Below, piece after piece: positions 42,980 through 51,955 of a DNA stretch of 64,000 bases. Made by a program: the position numbers and the translations under genes. The first letter of the stretch is position 1. Every line of letters begins with the position of its first letter. Source of the DNA: Streptomyces sp. 1331.2 (GTDB lineage Bacteria > Actinomycetota > Actinomycetes > Streptomycetales > Streptomycetaceae); contig NZ_OBMJ01000003.1 of assembly GCF_900199205.1 (NCBI RefSeq), forward strand, positions 291,602 through 355,601, written 5' to 3'. Below the pieces are notes generated by a model. It saw only the letters and a list, made by a program, of their open reading frames with translations, was not told where the DNA came from and ran no database searches.

Positions 42980-44157
42980 TGGCAGGCCGTCGCGTCTCCT
43001 TCGCCTCGATGGCCACCGACCCGGTGGTCGACGCCCCCGGTGTGGACAGCGCCAAGAGCGCCGCGGACACCCCCGCCCGGTGGATCCCCACCGCCAACTG
43101 CCTCCCCAACCCGCGCAACCCCCGCGACGAACTGGGCGACCTCTCCGACCTGGCGAGCATCAAGGACCGCCAGCTCCAGAGCTGCCTCGCCGTCACCCCC
43201 GCCGCCTACCTGCGGCTGTGGCCGGAGGACCGGCAGACCCTCGGCGCGGGCCCGCAGGACGTCATCGTCATCAACGGCAACCGCCGCCGCGCCGCGGCCG
43301 CGCTGTACGGGCGCGAACAGCTGCTCGTCGTCGTCGACGACTCGGTCGCCGAGTCCAAGGCGACCCTGCTGCGAGCCGCGCTGGACGAGAACATGGCGCG
43401 CAAGGACTTCGACCCGATCGAGGAGGCCAACGCGGTCCTGCTCATCGTGGCGCAGTACCCGACCGCCAAGGAAGCCGCCGAAGCGGAAGGCTGGTCCCAG
43501 AGCTGGATCTCCCACCGCAAGAACCTGCTGAAGCTCCACCCGGAACTCCAGCGGCAGGTGCGGGCCAAGGCGCGCGGCGAGGAGGGCATCTCCATCAACG
43601 TCGCGCGGCGGCTGGGATCGGTGAAGGGCATCGAGGACATGTCCCAGGCCCAGCAGACGGAACAGCTGGAACAGCTGCTCCAGGCCGACGCCGACGCGGT
43701 GCTCGCCAAGCGGGCGGCGCGGCAGGAGGCGAAGGCGGCGGTCAAGGCAGCCCCTGCCGCTGCCCCCGCCGACGTGCCGGCGGCGCAGCCGGCGGCGGTT
43801 GCGCCTGCGCCGGCACCGGCACCGGCACCTGCGGCCGCAAAGCCGGTGACCAAGCCGTCAGCTCCCGCTGCACCGGTGCCGAGCACCGAGCCCAAGCCCG
43901 AACCCGTCTCCGCTGCGGACCCCGACCGATTTTCCGCGGAAAATTCCGACCCCCTCCCGATGCCCGAGCAGCGCGCCGTGGCCCCGTCGACCGACGAACA
44001 GCCGGCGACCACTACCCCGCAGACCACAGGCCTCGGCAACGTCGACTGGCATGACGTCGAGGAACTGGCAGACGCCATCTGCCGCACCCTCTCCGCCGAC
44101 GAGGCCTACCGCCTCGCCGACGCCCTCGCCAACCGCCTGCTGACCACCAGCAGCTGA
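42979..44157 (+). CDS. ParB-family partition protein
   Basis: 392 residues. ATG 42979 shares a base with the ParA stop (TGATG). N-terminal ParB/Sulfiredoxin-like domain (ARWIPTANCLPNPRNPRDEL, IVINGNRRRAAAALYGRE, with the GxRR-type box as NGNRRRA). A helix-turn-helix follows (TAKEAAEAEGWSQSWISHRK). A long Ala/Pro/Gln linker (about residues 250-320) leads to a C-terminal helix (WHDVEELADAICRTLSADEA) for dimerisation. This is the accessory or plasmid type rather than the chromosomal Spo0J type. With ParA it forms a two-gene operon closed by a very strong hairpin. Such pairs occur on actinomycete linear plasmids and as chromosomal extras. Confidence 0.88.
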   Translation: MAGRRVSFASMATDPVVDAPGVDSAKSAADTPARWIPTANCLPNPRNPRDELGDLSDLASIKDRQLQSCLAVTPAAYLRLWPEDRQTLGAGPQDVIVINGNRRRAAAALYGREQLLVVVDDSVAESKATLLRAALDENMARKDFDPIEEANAVLLIVAQYPTAKEAAEAEGWSQSWISHRKNLLKLHPELQRQVRAKARGEEGISINVARRLGSVKGIEDMSQAQQTEQLEQLLQADADAVLAKRAARQEAKAAVKAAPAAAPADVPAAQPAAVAPAPAPAPAPAAAKPVTKPSAPAAPVPSTEPKPEPVSAADPDRFSAENSDPLPMPEQRAVAPSTDEQPATTTPQTTGLGNVDWHDVEELADAICRTLSADEAYRLADALANRLLTTSS

Positions 44158-44166
44158 CAAACCCCC

Positions 44167-44209
44167 GTGGTGTCCCGCCCCCGCCCAGTGGGTGGGGGCG
44201 GGACACCAC
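44167..44209 (+). terminator. Very strong hairpin after parAB
   Basis: Nearly perfect 21-bp arms (GTGGTGTCCCGCCCCCGCCC pairs with its complement apart from one base). It isolates parAB from the CRISPR array. Confidence 0.8.
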
Positions 44210-44363
44210 AACGCGTTGAGGCCGGCACATTGTCAGACACAGGTGACACGATGTCCGGAGCTCCTTGACTCCTCAACAGCCCACCACATCGACAAGCACC
44301 CGAAGCCGACGCCCCCTCAGTCAAGAAACAGCAAAGCCGCCACTACACCGCAGGTCACAAAGA
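44210..44363 (+). promoter_or_regulatory. Probable CRISPR leader
   Basis: 154 bp, less GC-rich than its surroundings, directly before the first intact repeat. It holds a TGTCA-8-TGACA inverted repeat (44231-44248) and a TTGACT -35-like box at 44265. Leader assignment rests on repeat decay at the opposite end and on the CCG-ending repeat orientation of type I-E arrays. Confidence 0.55.
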
Positions 44364-45490
44364 GTCCTCCCCGCACCCGCGGGGGTCAGCCGGCTGCACC
44401 CCCCCACACCCCCCCGGAGGGGGAGTCCTCCCCGCACCCGCGGGGGTCAGCCGACGTCCTGTCGCAGCTCAGCGACGGACGCGGGGTCCTCCCCGCACCC
44501 GCGGGGGTCAGCCGGACGGCTCTACCGACTGGAGAACTCCCTATAGGTCCTCCCCGCACCCGCGGGGGTCAGCCGACGCCGACCGGTGGCGAATCAACGT
44601 GTGGCAGGTCCTCCCCGCACCCGCGGGGGTCAGCCGTCCGGCGATCTTCGCGGAGTCGAGATCCTGAAGTCCTCCCCGCACCCGCGGGGGTCAGCCCGTC
44701 GCGTTCAACGAGGACGGCCCGGCGAACGTGTCCTCCCCGCACCCGCGGGGGTCAGCCGCTCCGCATCACCCTGGCCCCGTCCAGCTCGGTGTCCTCCCCG
44801 CACCCGCGGGGGTCAGCCGCCGAGCACGGCCCCCCTCCCAGCCAGCCGTTCGTCCTCCCCGCACCCGCGGGGGTCAGCCGGAGATCGGGTTGTCGTAGGC
44901 AGCCGCTCCGCCGTCCTCCCCGCACCCGCGGGGGTCAGCCGTGGTGGACGAGTACGTCACCGAGCAGGTGCCGGTCCTCCCTGCACCCGCGGGGGTCAGC
45001 CGGCGGCGGTTGCCATCGAGGACGACGTAGTCGGGTCCTCCCCGCACCCGCGGGGGTCAGCCGATTGCCGCGGGTGCTGTCCGTGGCAGCCTCGCGTCCT
45101 CCCCGCACCCGCGGGGGTCAGCCGTTCGCGCTGCGGGTCCTGGCCGGGTACACGGCGTCCTCCCCGCACCCGCGGGGGTCAGCCGCGCAGGGAGAGCCTG
45201 CGGCGGTCAGTCATGATGTCCTCCCCGCACCCGCGGGGGTCAGCCGGTTCCGCTCGAATCCGCGAGGCGGGTTCGGTGGTCCTCCCCGCACCCGCGGGGG
45301 TCAGCCGTACCCATCCAGGGCTGTGGAGTTGTACGCCCAGTCCTCCCCGCACCCGCGGGGGTCAGCCGTGGTTGAGCTGGGCTGCCATGACCTTGGGGCC
45401 GTCCTCCCCGCACCCACGGGGGTCAGCCGGTTCGACTGTCGTGCCGGGCCGGGTGTCCAGCGTCCTCCCCGCATCCGCGGGGGTCAGCCT
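44364..45490 (+). CRISPR. CRISPR array, type I-E-like, 19 repeats and 18 spacers
   Basis: Nineteen 29-bp repeats start every 61 bp (44364, 44425, 44486 ... 45401, 45462), so all 18 spacers are exactly 32 bp. The repeat reads GTC, then CTCCCCGCACCCGCGGGGG (the hairpin core), then TCAGCCG, like the type I-E repeats of E. coli and streptomycetes. Most copies are identical. Single changes occur in repeat 11 (C to T), repeat 18 (G to A) and repeat 19 (C to T in the loop and a final T), so the oldest end is on the right and the leader on the left. No cas1, cas2, cas3 or Cascade gene lies in this window. It probably depends on cas genes elsewhere. Spacer targets cannot be judged here. Confidence 0.97.
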
Positions 45491-45524
45491 GAAGCACAGG
45501 CGCGCCGGGCCCTTCCTGGTGGTG

Positions 45525-46190
45525 TCAGGCCGGGTGGACGAGGCGGCTGTCGTAAGCGAAGACGACGGCCTGGATCCGGTCGCGGAGTCCGAGTTTCTGC
45601 AGGATCCGCCCGAGGTGGGCCTTCACGGTCGCCTCGGCGAGGTGCAGGGCGGCCGCGATCTCGGCGTTGGACAGGCCGCTACCCACCTTGACGAGGACGT
45701 CGCGTTCGCGCGTGCTGAGCCGGCTGAGTCGTTCGTCGTGGTGGTCGGTGCGGCTCCCGTGGGGGAGGTACGGCCGGAGGTCGTCGAGCAGGCGGCGGGT
45801 GATCCTCGGGGCGAGAGCGGCGTCGCCCGCGGCCACGTTGCGTATCGCGGTGAGGAGTTCCTCGGGCCTGGCGTTCTTCAGCAGGAAGCCGGAGGCGCCG
45901 GCGGCGAGTCCGGCGAAGGCGTATTCGTCGAGGTCGAAGGTGGTGAGGATCAGTACCTTGCTCCTCGGGGAGATCTGGGTGAGCCGGTGGGTCGCCTCGA
46001 TGCCGTCGGTCCCGGGCATCCGGACGTCCATCAGGACGACGTCGGGGCGCAGTTCCCGGGTGAGGCGTACGGCCTCGGCGCCGTCCGCGGCCTCGCCGAC
46101 GGGTGTCATGTCGGGCTGGGCGTCCAGGATCGTGCTGAAGGCCATCCGGAGCAGTGCTTCGTCGTCGGCGATCAGGATGCGGATCGTCAT
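45525..46190 (-). CDS. NarL/LuxR-family response regulator
   Basis: 221 residues from ATG 46190. Receiver domain: IRILIADDEALLRMAFSTIL, phospho-Asp in VVLMDVRMPGTDG, Thr in VLILTTFDLDEY, Lys in GFLLKNARP. LuxR helix-turn-helix at the end (LSTRERDVLVKVGSGLSNAE, IAAALHLAEATVKAHLGRIL). Its ATG overlaps the kinase stop (ATGA), so the pair is translationally coupled. The gene ends 34 bp from the last CRISPR repeat on the opposite strand. Confidence 0.92.
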   Translation of the reverse strand: MTIRILIADDEALLRMAFSTILDAQPDMTPVGEAADGAEAVRLTRELRPDVVLMDVRMPGTDGIEATHRLTQISPRSKVLILTTFDLDEYAFAGLAAGASGFLLKNARPEELLTAIRNVAAGDAALAPRITRRLLDDLRPYLPHGSRTDHHDERLSRLSTRERDVLVKVGSGLSNAEIAAALHLAEATVKAHLGRILQKLGLRDRIQAVVFAYDSRLVHPA

Positions 46191-47410
46191 GCGGGAGCTG
46201 CTCCGTCGAGGTGGAGGCGGGTGTGGACGTTCCAGCCGCCGCCCGGGAGCGGTCCGGCGCGCAGTGTCCCGCCGTAGGCGGCCGAGCGCTCGCGCATGCC
46301 GGGGATGCCCTGGCCGGACGGAGCGGACGAGGTGGACGAGCCGGGGAGGTGGGGGCCGTTGTCGGTGATGTCCACGGTGAGGGTTGCGGCGGAGCACTGG
46401 ATCCGGACGTCGGCGCGGGTGCCGGCGGGGGTGTGTTGGAGGGTGTTGGTCAAGGCTTCCTGTACCAGGCGGTAGACGGTCAGTTGGGCGGTGGCAGGCA
46501 CGTGGGAGTGGCTGCCGAGGATGTCGAGGCGGGTCGGCAGCCCGGTGGCGCGCATCCGGTCGGCGAGGGTGTCGAGTTGGGCGATGCCGGGCAGGGGGTG
46601 GCGCTGCGCGTCGGGTTCGTCGGTCCGCAGGATGCCGAGCGAGCGCCGCATGTCGGTCAGGGCCTGCCGGCCGGTCTCGGAGACCTGGAGCATCGCGGTG
46701 GTCGTCCGGTCGGGTGAGCGGTGCTGCGTCTGGACGGCGGCGTCGGTGAGGGCGACCATGACGGACAGGTTGTGGGTGACGATGTCGTGCATCTCCCGGG
46801 CGATGCGGGTGCGTTCCTCGGCGACGGCCAGTCGTGCCTGCTGGTCCTGGTGTTGCTCCAGGCGTGCGGCCCGTTCCTCCAGGGCGGCGAGGTAGGCGCG
46901 CGCGGTCCGCGCGTTCGTGCCCAGGGCGACGGTGGCGACGACGGTCGCGGTCAGTGCGAGGAAGGGGGCCAGGAATGCTCCTTCCGTCGCCCAGCGCAGG
47001 CACGCCAGCAGGGCCCCACCCTCGACGACGGCGCCGGCGACGAGTGCCGCGCGTCCGCCCACGTGCGCGGCCACCGTGTACAGGGCCACCAACAGCGCGA
47101 CGTCCGCGGGCAGTTGGACGTTCGCCAGCCACTGGACGAAGGCTGCGGCTGCGACGGCGCCGAACACCGCGCGTGGGGCACGCTGCCGCCACAACAGGGG
47201 CAGCGTGAGGGCGACGGTGAGGGCCGCGGCTGCCGGGAGCTCGTGCGGTGCGCGCGTGGCCGCGACATGGAGCAGGAGCAGGAGCAGCAGCAGGAGCGGC
47301 GTGGGCTTCGTGGGCTTCGTGGGCGGCAGCCCGGTTGTCGTCGGTCGCTGTGCACGGTTCCGGTGGCGTACCGGGTGGGCGGTGTCGTGCCCTGCGGCAG
47401 CCTCCGTCAT
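46187..47410 (-). CDS. DesK/NarL-type sensor histidine kinase
   Basis: 407 residues from ATG 47410. A Leu-only run (residues 40-48) starts the first of about five membrane helices. Then comes a coiled linker (ALEERAARLEQHQDQQARLA), HisKA_3 with the phospho-His (RTRIAREMHDIVTHNLSVMV), N box (QEALTNTLQHTPAG) and G box (GQGIPGMRERSAAYGGTL). It senses an envelope signal and phosphorylates the following regulator. The divergent hydrolase gene at 47702 could be a target; that is inference. Confidence 0.92.
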   Translation of the reverse strand: MTEAAAGHDTAHPVRHRNRAQRPTTTGLPPTKPTKPTPLLLLLLLLLHVAATRAPHELPAAAALTVALTLPLLWRQRAPRAVFGAVAAAAFVQWLANVQLPADVALLVALYTVAAHVGGRAALVAGAVVEGGALLACLRWATEGAFLAPFLALTATVVATVALGTNARTARAYLAALEERAARLEQHQDQQARLAVAEERTRIAREMHDIVTHNLSVMVALTDAAVQTQHRSPDRTTTAMLQVSETGRQALTDMRRSLGILRTDEPDAQRHPLPGIAQLDTLADRMRATGLPTRLDILGSHSHVPATAQLTVYRLVQEALTNTLQHTPAGTRADVRIQCSAATLTVDITDNGPHLPGSSTSSAPSGQGIPGMRERSAAYGGTLRAGPLPGGGWNVHTRLHLDGAAPA

Positions 47411-47701
47411 CAGCACGTCCCCGTCGTCCCTGTCTGTCCCTTGCCGATACGGCACCTTGGCGGCCCGGCCCCGCGTCGCCGCCGTGCCCCGTCCCGCCAC
47501 GGTAGGTGGCGGGGGCGGCGGCGCACATGCGCCCGCCGTCGGAGGACACCGCACCGGAGTACGACCGCAGGAGGAGCGCGGGTACCTCCTGCGGTCGCAC
47601 CGCGGCCGCCCTTTTCGGGGTGTCCGTTGGCGACCGGGGTGGCATGTGCCGGAGACCGCGGGCCGATGTGCCGCCGTGTGCGCTGCTTCGAGGATGGCGG
47701 G

Positions 47702-49233
47702 GTGACCGAGACGATCCCGGGACTGTCCATGTCCCTTCCGGAGTTCCTTGCCGTGCTGGGCGCCGTCGCGCTGGTGGTGGCCCGCTGGCTTCCCCCTGGC
47801 GCCCGTCCGCGCGTCACGATCGCGGCGGGGGCGGTGTTCGTGCTGTCCGTGATCGTGCTGGGTGTGGTGGGGATCCGCTGGCAGGTGCTGCCGGTGCTGG
47901 CAGGTGGTGCCGTCGCGCTGCCGTTCGCTCTCTCCCCGCTGCTCCGAACGCTCCGGCGCCGCCCCGGCCGGGACGGCTGGCGAGCGTGGCGGGCGCGGTG
48001 GTGGCTGGCGTTGCCGGGGTCGATGGCCTGCCTCGGCCTGATCGCCGCCGGGCCGGTGGCCGCCTGGGCGTTTCCCGTGCCCGTGTTCCCCGAGCCGTCG
48101 GGCTCCTTCGCCGTCGGCACCCGGGTGGTGCAATGGACCGACCCGAACCGCCCCGAGACCTTCACCGCCGACCCGGACGACCGGCGCACGGTCCTGGTCC
48201 AGCTCTGGTACCCCGCGCAGAAGAGCCCCGCGGGCGCGCAGCGGGCCCAGTACCTCGGACGTACGGAGCAGGAGGCGCGCACCGTCTCCGATGCCCTGGC
48301 CGGTGCTGTCGGGCTGCCCGGCTTCCTGGTCGACGGCGTACCGCGGGCCCGTACGCATGCGGTCTTCAACGCCCCGGTGGCCGGTGGGGGCGAACGGTTC
48401 CCCGTCGTGCTGTTCTCCCCCGGAGCGGGCGGGGTGCGCACCCAGAACACCGCCTGGGCGGAGGAACTGGCCAGCCACGGCTACGTGGTGGCCGCCCTCG
48501 ACCACCCGTACGACTCCGCGGCGGTCGTCCTGGACGACGGCCGGACCATCCGCGCCGCGACCGCCTCCACCGGCGACCGGGACGCGGACGAGGAGCTCGC
48601 GGCCGGCTGGACGGCCGTCAGGGCCGCCGATCTCGGCTTCGTGCTCACGCGGCTGGAGGGCCTGGACCGCGGCGCGATCGCCGACCCGGTGGTGGGGAGT
48701 GACCCGCTGACCGGACGCGACCCGCTGACCGGACGTCTGGACACCGGCCGGGCCGCGGTGACCGGCCACTCCATGGGCGGTGCCGCCGCCCTGCAGGCGG
48801 CCCGGCAGGACCCCCGGTTCGCCGCCGTCATCGACCTGGACGGCTACCCCCACGGTCCCGCATCCCCGGCCCTCCACCAGCCGGTGCTCGCGCTCACCCA
48901 GGCCATCACCCCGAGCACCGACCCGCGATACCTGCCGCGCCTGACCGAGGCCCTCGCGTCCGACACCGCGCCGAGCTACCGGCTCACCGTCCCCGGCGCC
49001 GCCCACCTCAGCTTCATGGACGGCCCGCTGTACCTGCCGCCCGTGCCCTCGATCGTCGGCTCCCTGGGCCGCACCGGGAGCCCCGCGTCGTCGCCGCAAC
49101 CACGCTCGCCTTCCTGGACGCCACGCTGCGGCACGCGCCCGGTGACCCGGCCGGCGACGCGCACGGCGACCCGGCCGGCGCGCTGTCGGCCTACGGCAGC
49201 CTCAGCGTCCACCGCCCGGACGCGCCCCGCTGA
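47702..49233 (+). CDS. Membrane-anchored alpha/beta hydrolase (PAF-acetylhydrolase-like), frameshift near end
   Basis: About 510 residues. GTG 47702 has GAGGA upstream. Three to four membrane helices (residues about 10-125), then an external hydrolase domain of the PAF-AH II group: VLVQLWYPAQ, FPVVLFSPGAGGVRTQNTAW, the nucleophile elbow TGHSMGGAAALQAAR, Asp in VIDLDGYPHG and the His in VPGAAHLSFMD. Near 49083 the frame breaks where four C residues stand and five would keep coding. In the corrected frame it continues RVVAATTLAFLDATLRHAPG to a stop at 49233. The catalytic triad is before the break. It may hydrolyse short acyl esters or oxidised phospholipid. Confidence 0.75.
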
Positions 49234-49442
49234 CCTGCCGCGCCGCCACCGGCCCACGCGGGGCGCCGGAACGGTGGCACAGGAGGACGACAGCGCGCCG
49301 TGTTCGCGGCCTGAGGTCAGCGGCCTGCGTCGAAGCGGGCGCGGTTGGCGTCGATCAGGCGGTGGCCTTCGTCGCTGCCCCGGCAGTCTTCCCCGGCGCG
49401 CGGGTGGTCGGGAGCGCCGGCGGCCGACCCTGCCGGTCGTGT

Positions 49443-50081
49443 TCAGCCGACCCCGCCACGCCAGATGTTGTCGAACGCTGCGTCCTCGACGGCGCGACGC
49501 CGCCGCACGGCGTCCAGTTCCCGGACCGCGTCGTTGACCGTGGCGAGGACTGCCGCCAGGTCGTCGTCGGTGATGTCGGGCTGCTCGCCCGGCGACCGCG
49601 CCGCGATGCCGGCGGCCGCTGCCAGGGCGGTGAGCACGGGCTCGCGCGACATCCAGCGGTCGATCGCCGCACGGCGTCCGGCAGACTCGGGCGGTGCGGG
49701 GTCACCGGGCTTCGCCCGCGGTGCCGTCCGGTGGAGGCGAAGGTGCGGGTGGAGACGGGGGCCGCGGGTGCCGGGCGGCGTGCCGAGCGCGCTCGCGTAG
49801 GCGGCCGCGAGCCCTCGGCCCCGGCGCCACAGCCAGTCCTCGACCGATTCGAACGGCGGCTGTCGGAGGACCGCCGCTGCAGCCTCGGCCAGCAGCGCCT
49901 CCGTGGCGGGCGCCGGGCCGGCGGGCAGGATCCGGGTGCCGTCCAGTCGGACTGCCCCGGCGTCGAGCAGATCGATCAGCTCGGCGCCGGCGAGCGCGAG
50001 TGACAGGTCGCCCTGTTCCGGGGGAGGGCCGGTCCCTGCCTCCAGGGCGACGACCAGCAGGTCCTGCGGTGTGGTGTCCAT
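49443..50081 (-). CDS. GPP34 (GOLPH3/VPS74-like) family protein
   Basis: 212 residues. Typical opening for bacterial GPP34 proteins (TTPQDLLVVALEAGTGPPPE, then DLSLALAGAELIDLLDAGAV and a short hydrophobic helix). The family's C-terminal segment contains ITDDDLAAVLATVNDAVREL and ends VEDAAFDNIWRGGVG. In eukaryotes the fold binds phosphatidylinositol phosphate; in actinobacteria its role is unknown. No signal peptide. The frame stays open for 40 codons beyond the stop, ending at 49318 with a coherent-looking tail (DCRGSDEGHRLIDANRARFD), but I do not count this as coding. Confidence 0.8.
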   Translation of the reverse strand: MDTTPQDLLVVALEAGTGPPPEQGDLSLALAGAELIDLLDAGAVRLDGTRILPAGPAPATEALLAEAAAAVLRQPPFESVEDWLWRRGRGLAAAYASALGTPPGTRGPRLHPHLRLHRTAPRAKPGDPAPPESAGRRAAIDRWMSREPVLTALAAAAGIAARSPGEQPDITDDDLAAVLATVNDAVRELDAVRRRRAVEDAAFDNIWRGGVG

Positions 50082-50187
50082 CGGTGGCCCGACCTTCGGA
50101 GGCTCGGCGGCGGCGGTGAGCGGTGGCTGCTGCCAGTCTGCCTCGTCGGCGCCCCCGCGACGCTCTCCCCGCTGTCGGATCCTGAGA

Positions 50188-50229
50188 ACGCCTCGGTGCG
50201 GGAGAGAGGTCTCTCCCGCACCGAGGCGT
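50188..50229 (-). terminator. Strong hairpin after the trypsin-like gene
   Basis: Perfect 18-bp arms (ACGCCTCGGTGCGGGAGA and complement) with a six-base loop, 16 bp beyond the stop at 50245 on the minus strand. Confidence 0.8.
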
Positions 50230-50244
50230 GTGACGATCTGTCGG

Positions 50245-51912
50245 TCAGAGGGTGCCGGTGATGACGGTTCCGGTGTGGCTGCCGGGAATCGTGCTGACGT
50301 CGAGGCTTTCGGGGGTGGCCCACGTGCCGTCGGCGTGGCGGGCGGTGAGCAGGACCTTGTTGTCGGTGGTGGCGATGGCGAACCGGGCGTCGGTGTCGAC
50401 GGGGGCGGCGCTGATGCTGGTGCCCGTGACGTTCCCGACGACTCCGCCGAGGGAGGCCATCGGCTGCCAGTCGCCGTTGGCGAAGCGCAGGGTGTGGTAC
50501 TGGCCGTCGCTGGCGATGAGGGCGAGGTTGAGGTCGCTGTTCTGGCGGGAGATGGCGACGGCCGTCACGGGTGCGGTGGCACCGGCGGCGTTGGCGACCG
50601 ATCCCCAGGCGCCCCACTTTCCGCCGGCGTTGCGCAGGGTGTGGTAGATCTTCCCGCCCGACACGGCGGCGATGTGCAGTTCGCCGCCGGCGGCTCCTGC
50701 AGCGGATATGGAGGTGATGCCCTTGAGCGGCCCGGCGACGTCGGTGACCACGCCGAAGGCGCTCCACTCGCCGGCGCCGTTGCGGACGGTGTGGAAGAGG
50801 ATGTCGTCGGCGACGACGACCACGTGCAGGTCGTTGCCGATGGAGGAGATGGAGACCTGGGTGATGTTGCCGAGGTCGTTGAGGGCGATGTTGAGGTCGA
50901 CGAAGCGCTGGGCCCAGCTGCCGTCGCCCTTGCGGATCGCGTAGTGAAGGTGCCCGTCACCGCCGAGGGCGATGATGTGGGTGGAGGTGTCGATGCCGGC
51001 AGTCGCGACGGCGCGCACACCGCCGATGTTCCCGGCCGCGGCCTGGACGTCCTCGTACGGCGTCCAGGACCCGTCGTAGAGACGGCTGGCGAAGTACAGG
51101 TTGGCGTCGCTGCGCACCAGGGCCTGGGTCTTCCAGCCGGCGGCCTTCGCCCGGGTCTGCTGGATCCAGCCGGCGACGTTGTCGACGCGGGTGTTGTAGG
51201 CGCCGGTGCGGGTCTCGGTGGCCGGGGTGCCCAGGCAGCCGCCCTGCCAGGAGCGGGAGGCCACGGCGAGGAGTTCGGCCTTGCCGCCCGTCTCGCGGAT
51301 CACGGGGGCGCCGGTGTCGCCCTTGCAGATCGCCGCGCCGCCGGTGCCGGTGGTACCGATGCCGGCGGTGCTCACGGTGTCGAGGGTGAAGGCGCCGGTG
51401 TGGAGCTTGAGCGGCGTCCACTCGTCCTTGGTGCGCCCGTACCCGGGAACGCGCAGCGTCTGCCCGGCGGTCGGTGCGGTGGTGGCGATCGTCAGCGGGG
51501 TGATGCCGTCGACCGGCGTGGCCAGACGGGCCATCACCAGGTCCCGGTCCTGGTGCGGTACCAGCTCGACGACCGCGGCCTCCTTGCCGGCCTGGGTGGT
51601 CAGGTCGGTACGGCCTATGGTCGCGGTGGTCTTCCACTTCGGTGCACCGGCGGCCAGCGCCTGCGGCTGCGCCGGGTCGTCGGCGAAGCAGGAGGCGGCG
51701 GTGAGCACCCAGTTGCGGTCCACCAGGGCACCGGTGCAGGCCCGCAGGTTGTCCCCGATCACCAGCCGGGCGGTCGAGGCGTAGGAGCCGTCGGCGGCGG
51801 CGTCACCGGCCACGGCACCGGCCGGGGAGGTGGCGAAGGTGGCCAGTGCGCCGGTCGCGAGAGCGGCGGTCAGTGCGCCGGCCCGGCGGCGGGGCGAGGA
51901 GTTGCGAGGCAT
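50245..51912 (-). CDS. Secreted trypsin-fold pseudo-protease with beta-propeller domain
   Basis: 555 residues from ATG 51912. Sec signal (RRRAGALTAALATGALATFA). Trypsin domain, about residues 40-250: ACTGALVDRNWVLTAASCFA where active enzymes have TAAHC, RDLVMARLATPV with the Asp kept, and CKGDTGAPVI where enzymes have GDSGGP. The catalytic His is therefore Ser and the catalytic Ser is Thr, so peptidase activity is not expected. The remaining 300 residues are five or six repeats with GxWxxF/W strands (DGSWTPYEDVQ, GDGSWAQRFVD, GAGEWSAFGVV, GGKWGAWGSV), a lectin-like propeller. It may bind sugar or protein at the surface. Next to two paralogous secreted genes and the toxin. Confidence 0.88.
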   Translation of the reverse strand: MPRNSSPRRRAGALTAALATGALATFATSPAGAVAGDAAADGSYASTARLVIGDNLRACTGALVDRNWVLTAASCFADDPAQPQALAAGAPKWKTTATIGRTDLTTQAGKEAAVVELVPHQDRDLVMARLATPVDGITPLTIATTAPTAGQTLRVPGYGRTKDEWTPLKLHTGAFTLDTVSTAGIGTTGTGGAAICKGDTGAPVIRETGGKAELLAVASRSWQGGCLGTPATETRTGAYNTRVDNVAGWIQQTRAKAAGWKTQALVRSDANLYFASRLYDGSWTPYEDVQAAAGNIGGVRAVATAGIDTSTHIIALGGDGHLHYAIRKGDGSWAQRFVDLNIALNDLGNITQVSISSIGNDLHVVVVADDILFHTVRNGAGEWSAFGVVTDVAGPLKGITSISAAGAAGGELHIAAVSGGKIYHTLRNAGGKWGAWGSVANAAGATAPVTAVAISRQNSDLNLALIASDGQYHTLRFANGDWQPMASLGGVVGNVTGTSISAAPVDTDARFAIATTDNKVLLTARHADGTWATPESLDVSTIPGSHTGTVITGTL

Positions 51913-51955
51913 GGGTTGGGTTCATGGGGGTGAGAGAGGGGTGCGGGGAGCGGTG

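Noticed and set aside
44192..46277. Two long plus-strand open frames across the CRISPR array
   Set aside because: Repeats of 61 bp shift the frame by one each time and lack stops, so they produce artificial Pro/Arg-rich repeats; the array is non-coding.
46187..49099. Extended 970-codon reading of the kinase upstream of 47410
   Set aside because: The real kinase begins at the ATG with membrane helices; upstream residues are the complement of the hydrolase gene.
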